Shown here: positions 12,006 through 23,079 of the stretch, piece by piece | How the letters are laid out: every line of letters begins with the position of its first letter | How positions within the stretch are numbered: position 1 is the first letter of the stretch | Source of the DNA: Liquidambar formosana | Taxonomy: Eukaryota > Streptophyta > Magnoliopsida > Saxifragales > Altingiaceae | Assembly (NCBI GenBank): GCA_039720395.1 | Contig: CM077826.1 | Span: 22,755,053 to 22,819,052, forward strand | Reading direction: 5' to 3' | DNA length: 64,000 nucleotides | The notes under the pieces: model-generated | The model's input: the letters and a program-made list of their open reading frames with translations, nothing else | Database searches by the model: none | Told to the model about the DNA's origin: nothing | Position numbers and translations under genes: made by a program

Positions 12006-14669
12006 TCAATGATTTCCCATGGGCCTTCTCTTTCGACTTGGCCCAGCTCCATCATGACCTGAACGAGGTGCTCTAGAAGGGGGCATATCCTGTGCTGGAT
12101 GAGATGATGATGCCTGTTGCAAAGGAAGATAATGAGTTAGTAGGGGAATGGTGCCAATCCTAAGTGACAGTTGATAAAGATGATCACTTACTTGGGGATT
12201 CAAGCGTGCCTCCAGAACTGAGTTCTCTAAGCTCATTCGCACAAGATCCCTCCTTAATCCTTCATTGAGTTCAATGCATTCTTGGGCGTACTCCCGTGGG
12301 ACCTAGGAGAGTATGAACATGGTTAATAATAATGAAAGAATTGAATTCCTAAAAGGTAAGAGTTTAGAACTCACATTCTCATAATACGAATCGATCTTGT
12401 GATATTCATCGAATGGTGGATGGGTAATGTCAGTCTTCACAAATTTTGTCCCACTGCACAAGTTCACATACCAATTTAGTTGTGGGAGGAGTGGAGGTTG
12501 ATTTCCTTCAAGGTCATCATCCTCGTTATTGTAAGTCATCCCTGTAGCAGATCCAATTGTGGAGCTGTGTCCCCTTGCCCGTCGGCCCTGAAATTCAAAT
12601 GTTTGTCAAGAAACGTCTTTCTTATGATCTTAAAAAAGAGTTTAAGAGTTTGGGGAGCTCACCCCTTGAGGTGGGAGACCAGTGACCCTAGGATTCATCA
12701 GATATTGTCGACAGAAAGCAGTGTATTCTATGCGAGGGCAGGTGAATCCCTCAGCATCCCAACCCCTCAGAGCCTCTTCTAGTTCATCCCCCACTAGGTG
12801 GCTAGTATGCCTCATGTTCTTTGGTGGCATGGAAGGTGTCACAGCTGTATTCATATTTCCGTGGACTTATCTCAGGACTCGCTCCCCAAGATACCAGCTT
12901 CTACCTGTGGGGCTTTCAAAAAGGACCCTTTTGCTTGTCAACTCCAAACAAGAGGAGTACTTCTCGGGAAGCCTATGCTCCCACAGCCTCCATGGATCCC
13001 ATTCCACCTGTTGAGTTTGAAATAAGAAATGAGAAAAAAGATAAAAAAAGATAAAAAGAGAAAGAAAGATTCTACCATATCAACAGTCAAGCTGGCAAGA
13101 TATGCCCTTGCATGGGCATAATCATGTCGATTGGAGGCTTTTATAGCCAAGCAAGATGGAGCGTAATTTTGGAGGATGGGCCATGACATGGCATCACTAG
13201 CAAGAGTTGGATGGCACATGTTCAGGTACTCATAGTACATATCTGTGGAAAATCAATCAAAGAAATAGAAGAAATCATGTATGTGTTAAGTTTCGGGAAA
13301 TAATAGAGAATTGAATGTTCTTTGTTACCTCCCAAACGAAAGGAAGTCCCCCAAAGTTCTTTGCAACTCCTCGGGACATGTCAGTCATGGAGTGATACAT
13401 GGTTGCAAAAGCAGCCCCACCCCAGTTGTATCTCTCAATTTTGTTCACATCTTCCATGCTAGCTAGCAACTCTAGTCGAGCCATGTCATTAGTGCCCGCA
13501 AAGAAGGTACATGAAATCATGTAGAGCAAGAAAGCTTTCACAATGTATTGGGGATCTGTCCCCTCACTCTCTTCCACAATGGCAAAGGTGTTGAGAGCCA
13601 AGTACGGCGTACGCCTTTTGGGCTTAGCTCCGCTTCCACCCTGAGTAGGGCTACTATGTAGTTCTGATCCATGTTGGCTTGTTCGTAGTACTCCAAGCGC
13701 TTGCCTTTCAAGCTCAACCCAGTTATCATGGTGAAGTCCTTAGGGGTCATGGTCATCTCCCCGAAGCTAAAATGGAAAGTGTTGGTGGTGTCCCACCATA
13801 GCTTTGTCAAGGCAAACAATGCTTGTCTATCCCATTGCTCGTTCCATAGAGCATCTAGGAAGGGCCCAAAACCCGCCTTCTTTACTATCTTGCGAGCACG
13901 TGGTTGGGCATGTTCCATATGTCTCTACCATGAGATGAGCCCCTTTATTAATGTCCTTGTACGGAGACCTTGGAAGTCGGGCTATGTCAAAGGATTGTGT
14001 ATTGAGTTAGCATTGAAAACATAGAGATATTGGGCATACATTGGTAATTGATTTCAAATGGTTTTCCAAAAGTTTTAAAATATGGGTTTTTGATTCATGA
14101 AATGAATTAGAAATAAATGCCCATGACTTTGTGTATTCAAATTCATTGATTTTGTAAGGATTGAACATGGTTTTGCCTTTCGGGCATTTTATCGAACACT
14201 TGGTGTGTAACTTATTTTCAAGCATTGAAATGAAAGATTTTGTATACCAAATCCTTGCCAATACCATTTGACTTTGTGCTACAATGCAAACCAATTGATT
14301 TTTCAAGAATTGACATGTTTTTGTCTCTTTGGCATTTTATCAAACACTTGGTGGGCATCTTTTCTCAAGCATTGCGAAACAAGCTTTGTACACATTCAAT
14401 CCTTGCCAAATCAATGAAATTGGCTTAACAATGATAGAAACAATAAAAAGAAGATCATGGGAATGCATTTTATCCAATAGAAATCAAGATTTCATGATAA
14501 ACACGTTAATTTGGGAAGAACTAACCTCATGTTGGGAATGGAGGTATAAGAGATGCTTCTTGGGTTCAAGCAACACCTTGTCTTGGGATTCATCATAGAT
14601 TGGTGCCTTGTATGTATTCTTGATCACATAGTATGGATACTTGATGTTGGAATCATTGCTAGAAGCCAT
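12006..14669 (-). pseudogene. Antisense multi-exon PMD gene, element C, disrupted
   Basis: Exon 1 14669-14526 (48 codons, donor GTTAGT). Exon 2 13981-13329 holds the PMD core: WWDTTNTFHFSFGEMTMTPK, then AFLLYMISCTFFAGT and MSRGVAKNFGGLPFVWE. Later exons are homologous to exons 3-7 of the element B gene; the last ends with TGA at 12008-12006. Lesions: a TAG early in exon 2 (near 13927, TGG in the copy at 1727), exon 2 one base short of the B homologue, and a one-base difference at the start of exon 3. The tail is rich in Pro, Arg and Ser. PMD proteins are known as plant nuclear proteins and as passengers in transposons; here the gene is carried by the retrotransposon in antisense with its introns. 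Confidence 0.75.
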
Positions 14670-14964
14670 TGATGATGGTTGAGCTTGTATATGAGAAAAA
14701 TGGGTTTGATAAGAAGATGATGAACTTAATCTTGCAACTTGATGATTGATGCTTGTTTTGTTGTTGAATGACTTGTTCTTGATGCTATTTCATACAAACA
14801 ACTTGAATTGAAAGTGAAACTTTGAATGAGAATGTGTGTGTGAGTGTTTGGAGAAGATGGAATGGGTTTCTAGAGAGAGAAACTCTCTATTTTCGGGTTT
14901 GGAGAAGTGTGAGCATGAAATGGGGGTCAAGGGTTTAAAAACCCAGATTTTAGAGGACCCTAGC

Positions 14965-15045
14965 CTCGGGTAACCGCCTAGCATGGGGCGGCAAGCCGCC
15001 TGGGCTTGGGCGGCAAGCCACCAGCAGCCAGGTGGTCAGCCGCCT
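14965..15045. promoter_or_regulatory. 22-bp-unit palindromic array upstream of PMD gene (element C)
   Basis: Starts CTCGGGTAACCG and repeats GGCGGCAAGCC-type units; the right end is degenerate (GGTGGTCAGCCG). It lies 24 bp upstream of TTTTTAAA (14941, minus strand), the same distance as in copy 1 and in element B. Confidence 0.75.
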
Positions 15046-15202
15046 CGCCCACTCCGCATTGCCCGTTTAGCCTTTGCTCGCCTATTCGCGCTTTTGAACC
15101 TTCTTTGAGATGCAATCTCAAGCATGTTTTGAGTTGAAAAATGAATGAATATCTTGACTTTGTTTGACATGAAATGGTTTTGAAATAGATTGCGTTGGTA
15201 GC

Positions 15203-17988
15203 TGTGAACCCCGGAAATTGGGCCCACGAGGGATTGAAAAGAAAGTGGGTTTGAAAAAGAAAAAGGAAAGGAGTCGCCACCTTATTTTTTAAAGGAAACA
15301 AGGAAAACCCTAAAAATCAGGTTGTTTTAGGAAAACAATTTGAATGACTCCATAAAAAAAGGAAAGGCAAAAACCAATCTTTTGAAAACCAAAGAAATCG
15401 GGGATTCAGAGGTTAAGTTATGACATGGGAAGGTTCTAGGCAAAGCCTATAGGCACCCATGTCACCCTTTCGGTCTCTCAGTTCATTTGGGCTAAATTAA
15501 AGTCTTTCCATACAAAAATCAGCAAGTATATCATCACAAGAATTGCATGCATATCATATATTTCATTCATCCATCCATGCATAATAAGCAAATAAAAACA
15601 GAAAATAAAAAGAAGAAAAGAAAACATAAATAAACCTAGGATGCTTGGATCCTAGAACGGACTTGAGCCTCACGAAGAGCGCCTACGTACCATGCAACGA
15701 AATACATGGATCAAAGTCCACGTAGTTCGATTAGAATTAGGGTTAAGACCTAATATAAACCTATGGTTAAAACCCTAGGTTTCCTTATTTGATCAAAAGA
15801 GTTGAATATGATAGAAAGTTTGATTTTAGGAAAGAAATCCACAAAATGGAAACTTTAATAAAAACCAGAATTTTGTTGGTTAAGGAAACCTCTAATTAAA
15901 CCATAGGATCATATTAAAAATTAACCCTAAATAGGGAGAAGAGAATGAGTTAAGAAGAAAGGTGAATTGGGGCACCTTCACACCCACTTACCTGAGCGCA
16001 ATTAGCTCCAAGCATTTAGCCATTTCAGACATAAGCAGCCCTATTTGCCATGGGACAAATACCACACCTATTTGCACCCTTACAAGTGCTCAAAACCATG
16101 CAAAAACACTAACATGCAAATCTGGACAGAATAGTATTATGACCTAAAATCATCCACTAAGCATGCCAATAGCAAAAACAGCGAACAATAATAAGTCCTA
16201 ACATATTCCTAGAACCATATCATGCATAAAAACCCTAAAACATACTAACATGCATGCAAAACTATCATGTTTACTCCATATGAAAAACATATACAGCAAA
16301 CACGAAGAAAAACCAAATAAAAAAGTCTACTTTATCATGCTATATGAAAACAAACACGAAACAATGACTCTAAAACCCTAAACTCACAAATATGCTTAAA
16401 AACATACAAAACATACTTTAATCATGCTAAAACCAAACTAAACAGAAATTAAATCATGCATATTAACTAACTAAAGCAATATAACATGATGAAAATCCTA
16501 ACTCTAACATGCAATGACACTAATCCTAGCACAAGGACAAACAGGAGCACAAGAATCACAACTATGCATTAAAAACCTAAAGGACAGCTCTAAAGCATGC
16601 TAATCAGTAGATAAAAAATAGATATTCCATGTATATTAACTAGCTAGAGTGTTAATACATGATAAAAAAGTTATCTTTAACATGCAATAGGCCTAACCCA
16701 TATGAAAACCTAGTTTAAGCTTGAATAGAGAAGGAGAATACCTTAGGAAGGGCCTTCCCTTGTGTTTGTAATTGTTCGTGGCTCCTCAGGTCTTTAGAGT
16801 GAATCAAACCAACATGAATCCTCCTCTTTGTCAAAGTGGTATCACAGCAAAGAGATCAAAACTCACTCAACTTTGAAAAGAAATAGAAAACAAAAAGAGA
16901 ACAAGAGAAAAGAAAAAGTGATTCTCGTCACTTTGCAGCAGCAGCAACTTCAATCGCATTTTTGGGTATGAAAACGTTGGATTTGGACAAAGCTTGTGAA
17001 ATACAAAGTTGTAGAGAATTGAATTATCTTTCTAACAAGACCAATTTCATCAAATTCTGACTTCGGATGAAAAAGTTATGATTAAAATACGACTGCTAGT
17101 TTTCAGAAAATCTGCTGCTGAATTATGATGAATTTCACTCCCTCCAAACCCTCTTCTCCTCTCCCTTGTTTAAAGACATTAAGAGAGTATTTATAGCTGA
17201 AATCTAGAGTTTCCCTTTCCTTCCTGGACTAGGTTTCCTTGGAGAATAATCAAAAGGTATTTTATAATGATAAAAGACTTCTAATCTGAATAGGAAAAGG
17301 AAATTGTCTTTTATAAAAATTGGGAGACTGACCGCTAACACGCATGCACATGTATCGTATGTGCGTACACACACTCATCACATACGTACACGTGTTAGTG
17401 TCATGATAAAAATGGCTAATTTAATAAAATAATTTTCTTTTCATTTTAACCAAAAATCTCATGCTGTGATTCGCACTAATTCTTCAAGGATAATCCGTAA
17501 ATAACCACACTAAACTCATCATCAGGCCATATCAAAATTGAACTTCATGAAACACTTTTGAGGGTAAAATGATGACTAATGAAAGTCAATTTGAAAAGAT
17601 TTGGTTGGTAATTGTGAGTCAATTAGAGCTAACCCAAGGAAGGGTCAATTAACCAACTTGAACCACATCGAGCCATTTTAATCCCGAGCCATTGACTTAC
17701 CAAATTGACACTAAAAATACCTCTTATGCATCCATATGAACTCCAATTGACAATTTGGAGATCATTCCAAGGTCAAATGAAAAGTTTGGGACTTAAAAGA
17801 CGATTATGCCCCTCAAGTCACAAAAGCTCTTATTATCCCTCAAGATCAACTCCAATTTGAACCAAAATTCATATCCATTGTCCTTGTGACTCTAGAAAAC
17901 TAATGCAAGTGACTAGACTCAAAAACAAAACAAAAACATGCATGAAATGATGAGCCCTAGTAAGGTGGTGCAAAAATGGGGTGTGACA
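15203..17988 (-). mobile_element. Inverted solo LTR of a diverged Tat family nested in element C
   Basis: Runs TGTGAACC to GGGTGTGACA, so the LTR proper is TG...CA in the minus orientation, 2786 bp. It is flanked by the 5-bp direct repeat GTAGC (15198-15202 and 17989-17993), which marks a true insertion. Removing it joins element C 3' sequence. No PBS or internal sequence is present, so it is a solo LTR made by LTR-LTR recombination. The TATA box reads TATAAATA on minus (17195-17188). The U5 hairpin and the conserved GAACTACGTGGACTTTG block are present. The sequence between is AT-rich with no gene. Confidence 0.93.
17335..17398. promoter_or_regulatory. Palindrome in U3 of the solo LTR, unrelated sequence to the other arrays
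   Basis: Imperfect inverted repeat with 8-bp perfect ends CTAACACG / CGTGTTAG and alternating purine-pyrimidine inner arms (CGTATGTGCGTAC). It lies 140 bp upstream of the TATA box in LTR orientation, roughly where other families carry the 22-bp-unit array. Confidence 0.6.
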
Positions 17989-18229
17989 GTAGCCCTTGTG
18001 TGGGCATGGCATGCTAGTAGGGTTGAACAACCCTCTCTATGCATATGGCTTTTGATCATTAGGGATGAATTCCCTCTTATGTCACTATGATTCATTGTCA
18101 TTTAGGATAAAGATACTTTCCCTATATGCATGTGAATGATCGCCTTCATGAGGAGAATGTGTCTCCTATATGAGTTGATGTTTGAGTTGAGGCATGAATA
18201 GCCTCCATGTGAGATGACTTGGTGAGATT

Positions 18230-18700
18230 GTTGAGTGTTGGTAAGTAGAAGCTTACCTTTGTTTTGATGACTTAGTGAGAGAAAGATGCAATCTTTCTCA
18301 TGATTACATGCTTACCTTGATGACTTGAAAGATGCAATCTTTCCCATGATTTGTGTTTACCTTGATGGTTTGATTATGAGAAGGACGCGATCTTTTTCAT
18401 GCTATGTGTTCACCTTGAGAGTTTGATATGAGAAGGATGCAATCTTTCTCATGTCACATGTTTACCATGATAGCTCGAAAGATGCAATCTTTCCCGTGGT
18501 ATGTGTTTACCTTGATGATTTGAGCAAGAGAAGGACGTGATCTTTCTCATGTTATGTGAATTATCTTGACAATTGAGTGATAACCTTGATGGTTTGAACA
18601 AGAGAGGGACGTGATCTTTCTCGTGGTACATGATGACTTTGATGATTTGAATATGAGAAGGATATATCTTTCTCATGTTTTGAGATAGCCTTGATGGCAT
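18230..18700 (+). repeat. Degenerate minisatellite, about 55-60 bp period
   Basis: About eight diverged units sharing GAAAGATGCAATCTTTC or GAAGGACGTGATCTTTC, followed by TCATG and CCTTGATG. The core is itself a short inverted repeat (AAAGAT...ATCTTT). Spacing varies between units. Confidence 0.75.
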
Positions 18701-18706
18701 AGTTTT

Positions 18707-19105
18707 ACCTCGTATTATTCGCCAGAGCCATTGGCGTAGTATGGGAAGACCTTTCATCGAACACAGATTCGGTGTAAGCTATGGATACCTCGTATTATTC
18801 GCCAGAGCCATTGGCGTAGTATGGGAAGACCTTTCATCGAACGCAGATTCGGTGTAAGCTATGGATACCTCGTACTATTTGCTAGAGCCATTGGCGTAGT
18901 ATGGGAAGACCTTTCATCGAACGCAGATTCGGTGTGAGCTATGGATACCTCGTATTATTCGCCAGAGCCATTGGCATAGTATGGGAAGACCTTTCATTGA
19001 ACGCAGATTCGGTGTAAGCTTTGGATACCTCGTATTATTCACCAGAGCCATTGGTGTAGTATGAGAAGACCTTTCATCGAACGTAGTTCGATGTAAGCTG
19101 TGGAT
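18707..19105 (+). repeat. 80-bp tandem repeat, five copies
   Basis: Units start ACCTCGTATTATTCGCC at 18707, 18787, 18867, 18947 and 19027. The period is exactly 80, with 79 for the last, and few substitutions. Such arrays in the 3' UTR of Tat/Ogre elements are known seeds of satellite DNA. Confidence 0.92.
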
Positions 19106-20039
19106 ACCTTATTTTGTCCCCCCAGTGAAACTGGTATACAGTATAAGAAGAGTTCTGTAGGACTTATGAGGAATACCTTTGTGCTTGTGTATGATGAATT
19201 CGAAGAATTCAATGATATGATCACTCTCTTTTCCCCAGTGGGTCTTGATGAAATCAATTCCCCTGGCAAAAATGGGTTGTTCTTTTGGTCATTGGCTCGC
19301 AAGTGAAACTTGCTCACCAATGAGGGGCTTCTGTCACACCCCATTTTTGCCACCTTAGCTAGGGTTTGTCATTTCATGTGCCATTTTGTTTCCTTTTTGG
19401 GTTTAGTATTTTGCATTGAGTTTCCAGGGTCCTAAGGATGGTGTATATGAATTTTGGTTCGATTTGGAGTTGATCTTGAGGGTTAATAAGAACTTTTGTG
19501 ACTTGAGGGGCATAATCGTCTTTTTGGTCACAAACTTTCCATTTGACCTTGAAATGATCTCCAAGTTGCCAATTGGAGTTCATATGGTTGTATTTGAGGT
19601 ATTTGTGGGTTCAATTCGATGAATTGATGGTTTGGGATTAGAATGGCTCAACAAGGCTCAGATTGGTTAAGAGACCTACTTCGGGTTAGCTCGAATTGGC
19701 TCATGATTTTCACTCTATGACTACTCATTTGACCTTGATTAGTCTTAATTTCATCCCCAAATGTGTTTAGGGAGGTTGAATTTCGAATTAGAAAGCATTC
19801 GGTACGACCCTATGTGCATACTTAAGCTAAGCGATGGTGAGGCATAGCGGTTAACCACCTTTGTAGGACCCAACCATGTAGCCATGGCCAGGGTTTCTTG
19901 CCCTCAAGTGACTCAAATTACATTCCCCTTCGAAACACGGTCGTTTTGGCTTTCGTTTCGTCAAAATCGGAGTTGATTTGAGTCCTGAAACACATTTGGA
20001 AGCCGAAAGGGGTCAAATTTGGGCTGAAGCTGACATGGC

Positions 20040-20097
20040 CTCGGGTGACCACCCAGGCCTGGGCGGTTAGCCGCCCAGCCCCAGGTGGTCACCCGAG
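20040..20097. promoter_or_regulatory. 22-bp-unit palindromic array, short form, in C 3' LTR
   Basis: 58 bp: the perfect 14-bp inverted ends CTCGGGTGACCACC / GGTGGTCACCCGAG around two units. It is exactly one 22-bp unit shorter than the 80-bp form in the A LTR. Distance to TATAAATA (20285) is 188 bp. Confidence 0.88.
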
Positions 20098-20284
20098 CCA
20101 CTTTCCTTTTTTGAGTCTTGACGCGGCTTCCTCCCTATTTCCTCGGATTTGCTCGCCTCCAGCCGCCATTTAACCCTAATTTCAGCCCTATTTGACCTAC
20201 TTGAGCCCCAAGGGAACCTCTAAGAGCCCTTGGATCAATCCCTAGGGTTTTAATCCCAACCATTGAGGGTTTCCCCTCAATCCC

Positions 20285-20292
20285 TATAAATA
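20285..20292 (+). promoter_or_regulatory. LTR TATA box (C 3' LTR)
   Basis: TATAAATA in CCCTATAAATACCCC; the same position holds TATAAATA at 52062 (A) and TATATAAA at 26686 (B). Confidence 0.7.
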
Positions 20293-20589
20293 CCCCCTTA
20301 TACTTCAGCAATAGGGAGGGCAATTTCTGAAGTGAGAGGCATATTGGAGGCTATGGCAGCCATCCTTAGGGTAGTTTAACCTAAACTTTGAGTGAGAGAG
20401 TGTGAGAGAAAGCTTGAAGGAGGGCTGGAGTTTGGCTTGAAGGTTTGAAGGAAGGAATTCCCAGCAGTGCATAAGAGGAAGGAGGACTCTCTACAGCAAC
20501 AAGAGGATACTTCACCATAGGTATACCCCCCTTCTTCCTCTTCTCTCTTTTCAAGTTAGGGTTTTGCATAGAATAAGATGATTGCATAT

Positions 20590-21140
20590 CAAAGCTTGTG
20601 TTTTTATCATGTCTCGTTGCTTCCATTGGTATGTATGCATGACTAGGATAATGTTTATGGGCTGTTTAGTATGCTAGGATGTTATTCCATGTGATTTACT
20701 GCATGTTTGGGATTCTAAGGTTTCCTTAGTGCTGAAATTGGTTTTCTACATGAAATAACTCTTTTGCATATTAAAGCTTGTGTTTTTATCATGTCTTGTT
20801 GCTTCCATTGGTATGTATGCATGATTAGGAGGATGTTTATGGGCTGTTTAGTATGCTAGGATGCTGTTCCATGTGATTTACTGCATGTTTGGGATTCTAG
20901 GGTTTTTCTTGTGCTGAAATTAGGTTTTTACTTAGAATAGCTATATTTCATGTGCAAGCTTGTGTTTTTATCATGTGTTGATGCTTCTATTGATTAATAT
21001 GCATGATTAGAATGATGTCCATGATGAGTTTTGCATGATTTAGAGTTATTTTATGTGATTTTAAGCATAATGGTGATTCTAGGGTTTCATTCATCCTTGT
21101 ATTAGGAAAGTTGCATATAGCATGATAGTTTAGGGTTTTT
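20590..21140 (+). repeat. Degenerate 182-bp tandem repeats inside LTR, three copies
   Basis: Units start with AAGCTTGTGTTTTTATCATG at 20592, 20774 and 20956, spacing 182 bp. The same arrangement is in the A LTR near 52376, 52545 and 52731. They lie downstream of the TATA box. Confidence 0.7.
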
Positions 21141-22570
21141 CTTTATTTTTTCTTCATAGTTGATATATATGTGCTGCATATTTGATAACTATGATATTTT
21201 TTGAGCATTCACATAGTTGATTTTAGGGTTTTTATGCATGTCATGGTTCTAGGTTCAAATTAGGGTTTATGATTGTTCACTATTTATGTTGTTTGCATGC
21301 TTAGTGGATGAATATAGGCTTTAATTCAATTTTGTCCAGATTTGTTTATTTCCCTAAAAATGATATTTTTGCATTCATAGTAGTGGATTTTAGGGTTTAT
21401 TGCATGTCATTGCATATAGGATTGAATTAGGGTTTTTATTGGTTCATGATTGGTGTTCTTTGCATGATTTATGAGTGATTTTAGACCTTATTTCAATTCT
21501 GTCCAGATTTGTCTATTGTTCTTATTGCCATATTTTGAGCATGTGTTAGCCTATGTTTAAGCATGATAATTGTTTGATTGGAACCTAGCTAGGTTGTTGG
21601 TATTTTTGGTGTTATTTGCATGCAAATTGCAGGTGCTTGACAGGTACAACAGGTGCAACTACCCCACCAATGTGGGGTAGTTATTTTGGCTATTGTGAGA
21701 TGAAATCTTACAAATAAGATAATTACCCTATGCAATAGGGTGGTTATTTTGATAGGTTGCTTTTGCTTAAAGGTAAGTAGAGTATGAGGGTGCCCCAATT
21801 CACCCTTCTTTCCTTTCCTTGAAACTTTCCCTTTCTCCCCCCCTAGGGTTATTCCTTAATAGAAGGGTATAGTAGATTCCTATAGTATCCTTTCATTAAA
21901 AAATACCTTTTAAATCAAAGTTTCCATCTTCATCAAATTTCATATTTACTGAAGATCTTTTGAGAATAATTCATTTTTGGAAATTTACCATGTTTTACTT
22001 GAAAGGAAACTTAGGGTTTACCATAGGCCTTGATTAGGTTATAACCCTATTCTCATTCGAACTACGTGGACTTTGATCCATGTATTTCCATACATGGTAC
22101 GTAGGCGCTCTTCGTGAGGTTCAAGTCCGCTCTAGGATACAAAGTATCCTAGGTTTTCTTCCCCCCCCCCTCTCTTTTTCTGTTTTTTACTTGATTATAT
22201 GGATGAATGAATGAATGATATGCATGCTGTCTTTTGATGATAATTGTTGATTTGTGTGTGATTAAGACTTTGATTTAGCCCAATTAAATTAAGAGACCAT
22301 TTAGGGCGATATGGGTGCCTATAGGCTTTGCCTAGAACCTTCCCATATCGTAACTTAGCCCCCGAATCCCCGATTTCTCTGGTTTCCAAAAGACTTTTTG
22401 CCTTACCATTTTTAAATATGGAGTTAATCTTTTGTTTTCCTAAAACAAAACTGTTTTTTTAGGGTTTTCCTTGTTTCCTTTAAAAAATAAGGTGGCGACT
22501 CCCTTTTTCGTTTTCTAAACCCTATTCTTCTTTCCAATCCCCTCATGGGGCCTGATTTCCGGGGTCCACA

Positions 22571-23079
22571 ACTGGAGATCCCAAGAACTAGGTTCAAAGG
22601 GAAAAACGAATCATAGAGTTAGTTGGTGGTAAGATGCACAAATTGGAGTTTATTCTCTCGGTCTCTCTATATGGTGTAAGTGCATCAATTCTGTAATGGA
22701 TATAAGGATGAGATTATCTCTTAATAAAATCTGTAGCTCTTATGAGTGGGATGTCATAGTTACAGAAGCATCCTTGACGGATTTTACCTATGTGAGTGTG
22801 GGAGTGGGGCCGCTTCCTATGAGAATTTGGCTTGTTCTCTAGATCACTCATGAAACTGGGATTAAGCACAAGGCCGTAACATGCTAGTTTAAAAAGCTCA
22901 AGTTGACACCTGGATTGTCATGTGTGTGACGCAATTTTTTGTATCCCAAAAGCAGTCATAGTTCAAGACTTGATTCACTACTGGCTCTGGTACAGGAATT
23001 GCCGACTCACTAAGTGAAGGTTCAAGGCATTGCCACCTTCATTAAGCATGATAGTCTATCTTTACCCGGTATGTATGTG
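22571..23079. other. Unassigned flank between element C and LTR D
   Basis: 509 bp with no convincing frame. It starts with ACTGG, the expected target duplication of element C. It does not match the other elements in the window that I could compare. It may be a remnant of another retroelement. Confidence 0.4.

Larger units (their letters stand above)
17994..19331 (+). other. 3' untranslated region of element C, repeat-rich, no gene
   Basis: Continues element C after the nested solo LTR up to the 3' LTR. It holds a degenerate minisatellite (18230-18700), an 80-bp tandem repeat (18707-19105) and a unique tail. The last bases before the LTR, TGAGGGGCTTC, are the best candidate polypurine tract. 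Small frames here are not gene-like. Confidence 0.8.
3878..22570 (+). mobile_element. Element C: Tat-type Ty3/gypsy retrotransposon, 5' end missing, with nested solo LTR
   Basis: Order on +: gag-pro (broken), intron-like junction, pol (broken), purine tract, antisense DUF7745-like gene, antisense PMD gene, nested inverted solo LTR (15203-17988), tandem-repeat 3' UTR, 3' LTR (19332-22570). It belongs to the same family as element A, judged by very similar gag, pol, antisense genes and LTR. The 5' part is lost in the N gap. The 3' flank ACTGG (22571-22575) should be its target duplication; the partner is not visible. Single-base deletions are dense from 3878 to about 7660 and rarer afterwards. 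Confidence 0.9.
19332..22570 (+). mobile_element. 3' LTR of element C
   Basis: 3239 bp, TGTCACACCCC to GGGGTCCACA. Closely similar to the element A 5' LTR (51089-54218). Inside: 58-bp palindromic array at 20040-20097, TATAAATA at 20285, three degenerate 182-bp repeats (20590-21140), the conserved GAACTACGTGGACTTTG block near 22060, a CTAGGATAC / GTATCCTAG hairpin (22132-22152) and a C-rich pyrimidine run after it. It is not followed by a PBS, as expected for a 3' LTR. Confidence 0.92.

Noticed and set aside
12480..12782. 100-codon plus-strand frame, also at 291-593
   Set aside because: Shadow of the antisense PMD exons; conserved only because the region is duplicated.
18707..19105. CRISPR-like array
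   Set aside because: The 80-bp units are contiguous without spacers, and this is a plant retrotransposon 3' UTR.
19332..22570. Calling this a solo LTR
   Set aside because: Element C internal sequence continues through 17994-19331 right up to it once the nested inverted solo LTR is removed, so it is the 3' LTR of C.
22571..23079. Host gene exon in the spacer between C and D
   Set aside because: No frame of useful length, no splice-site pattern and no recognisable protein motif.
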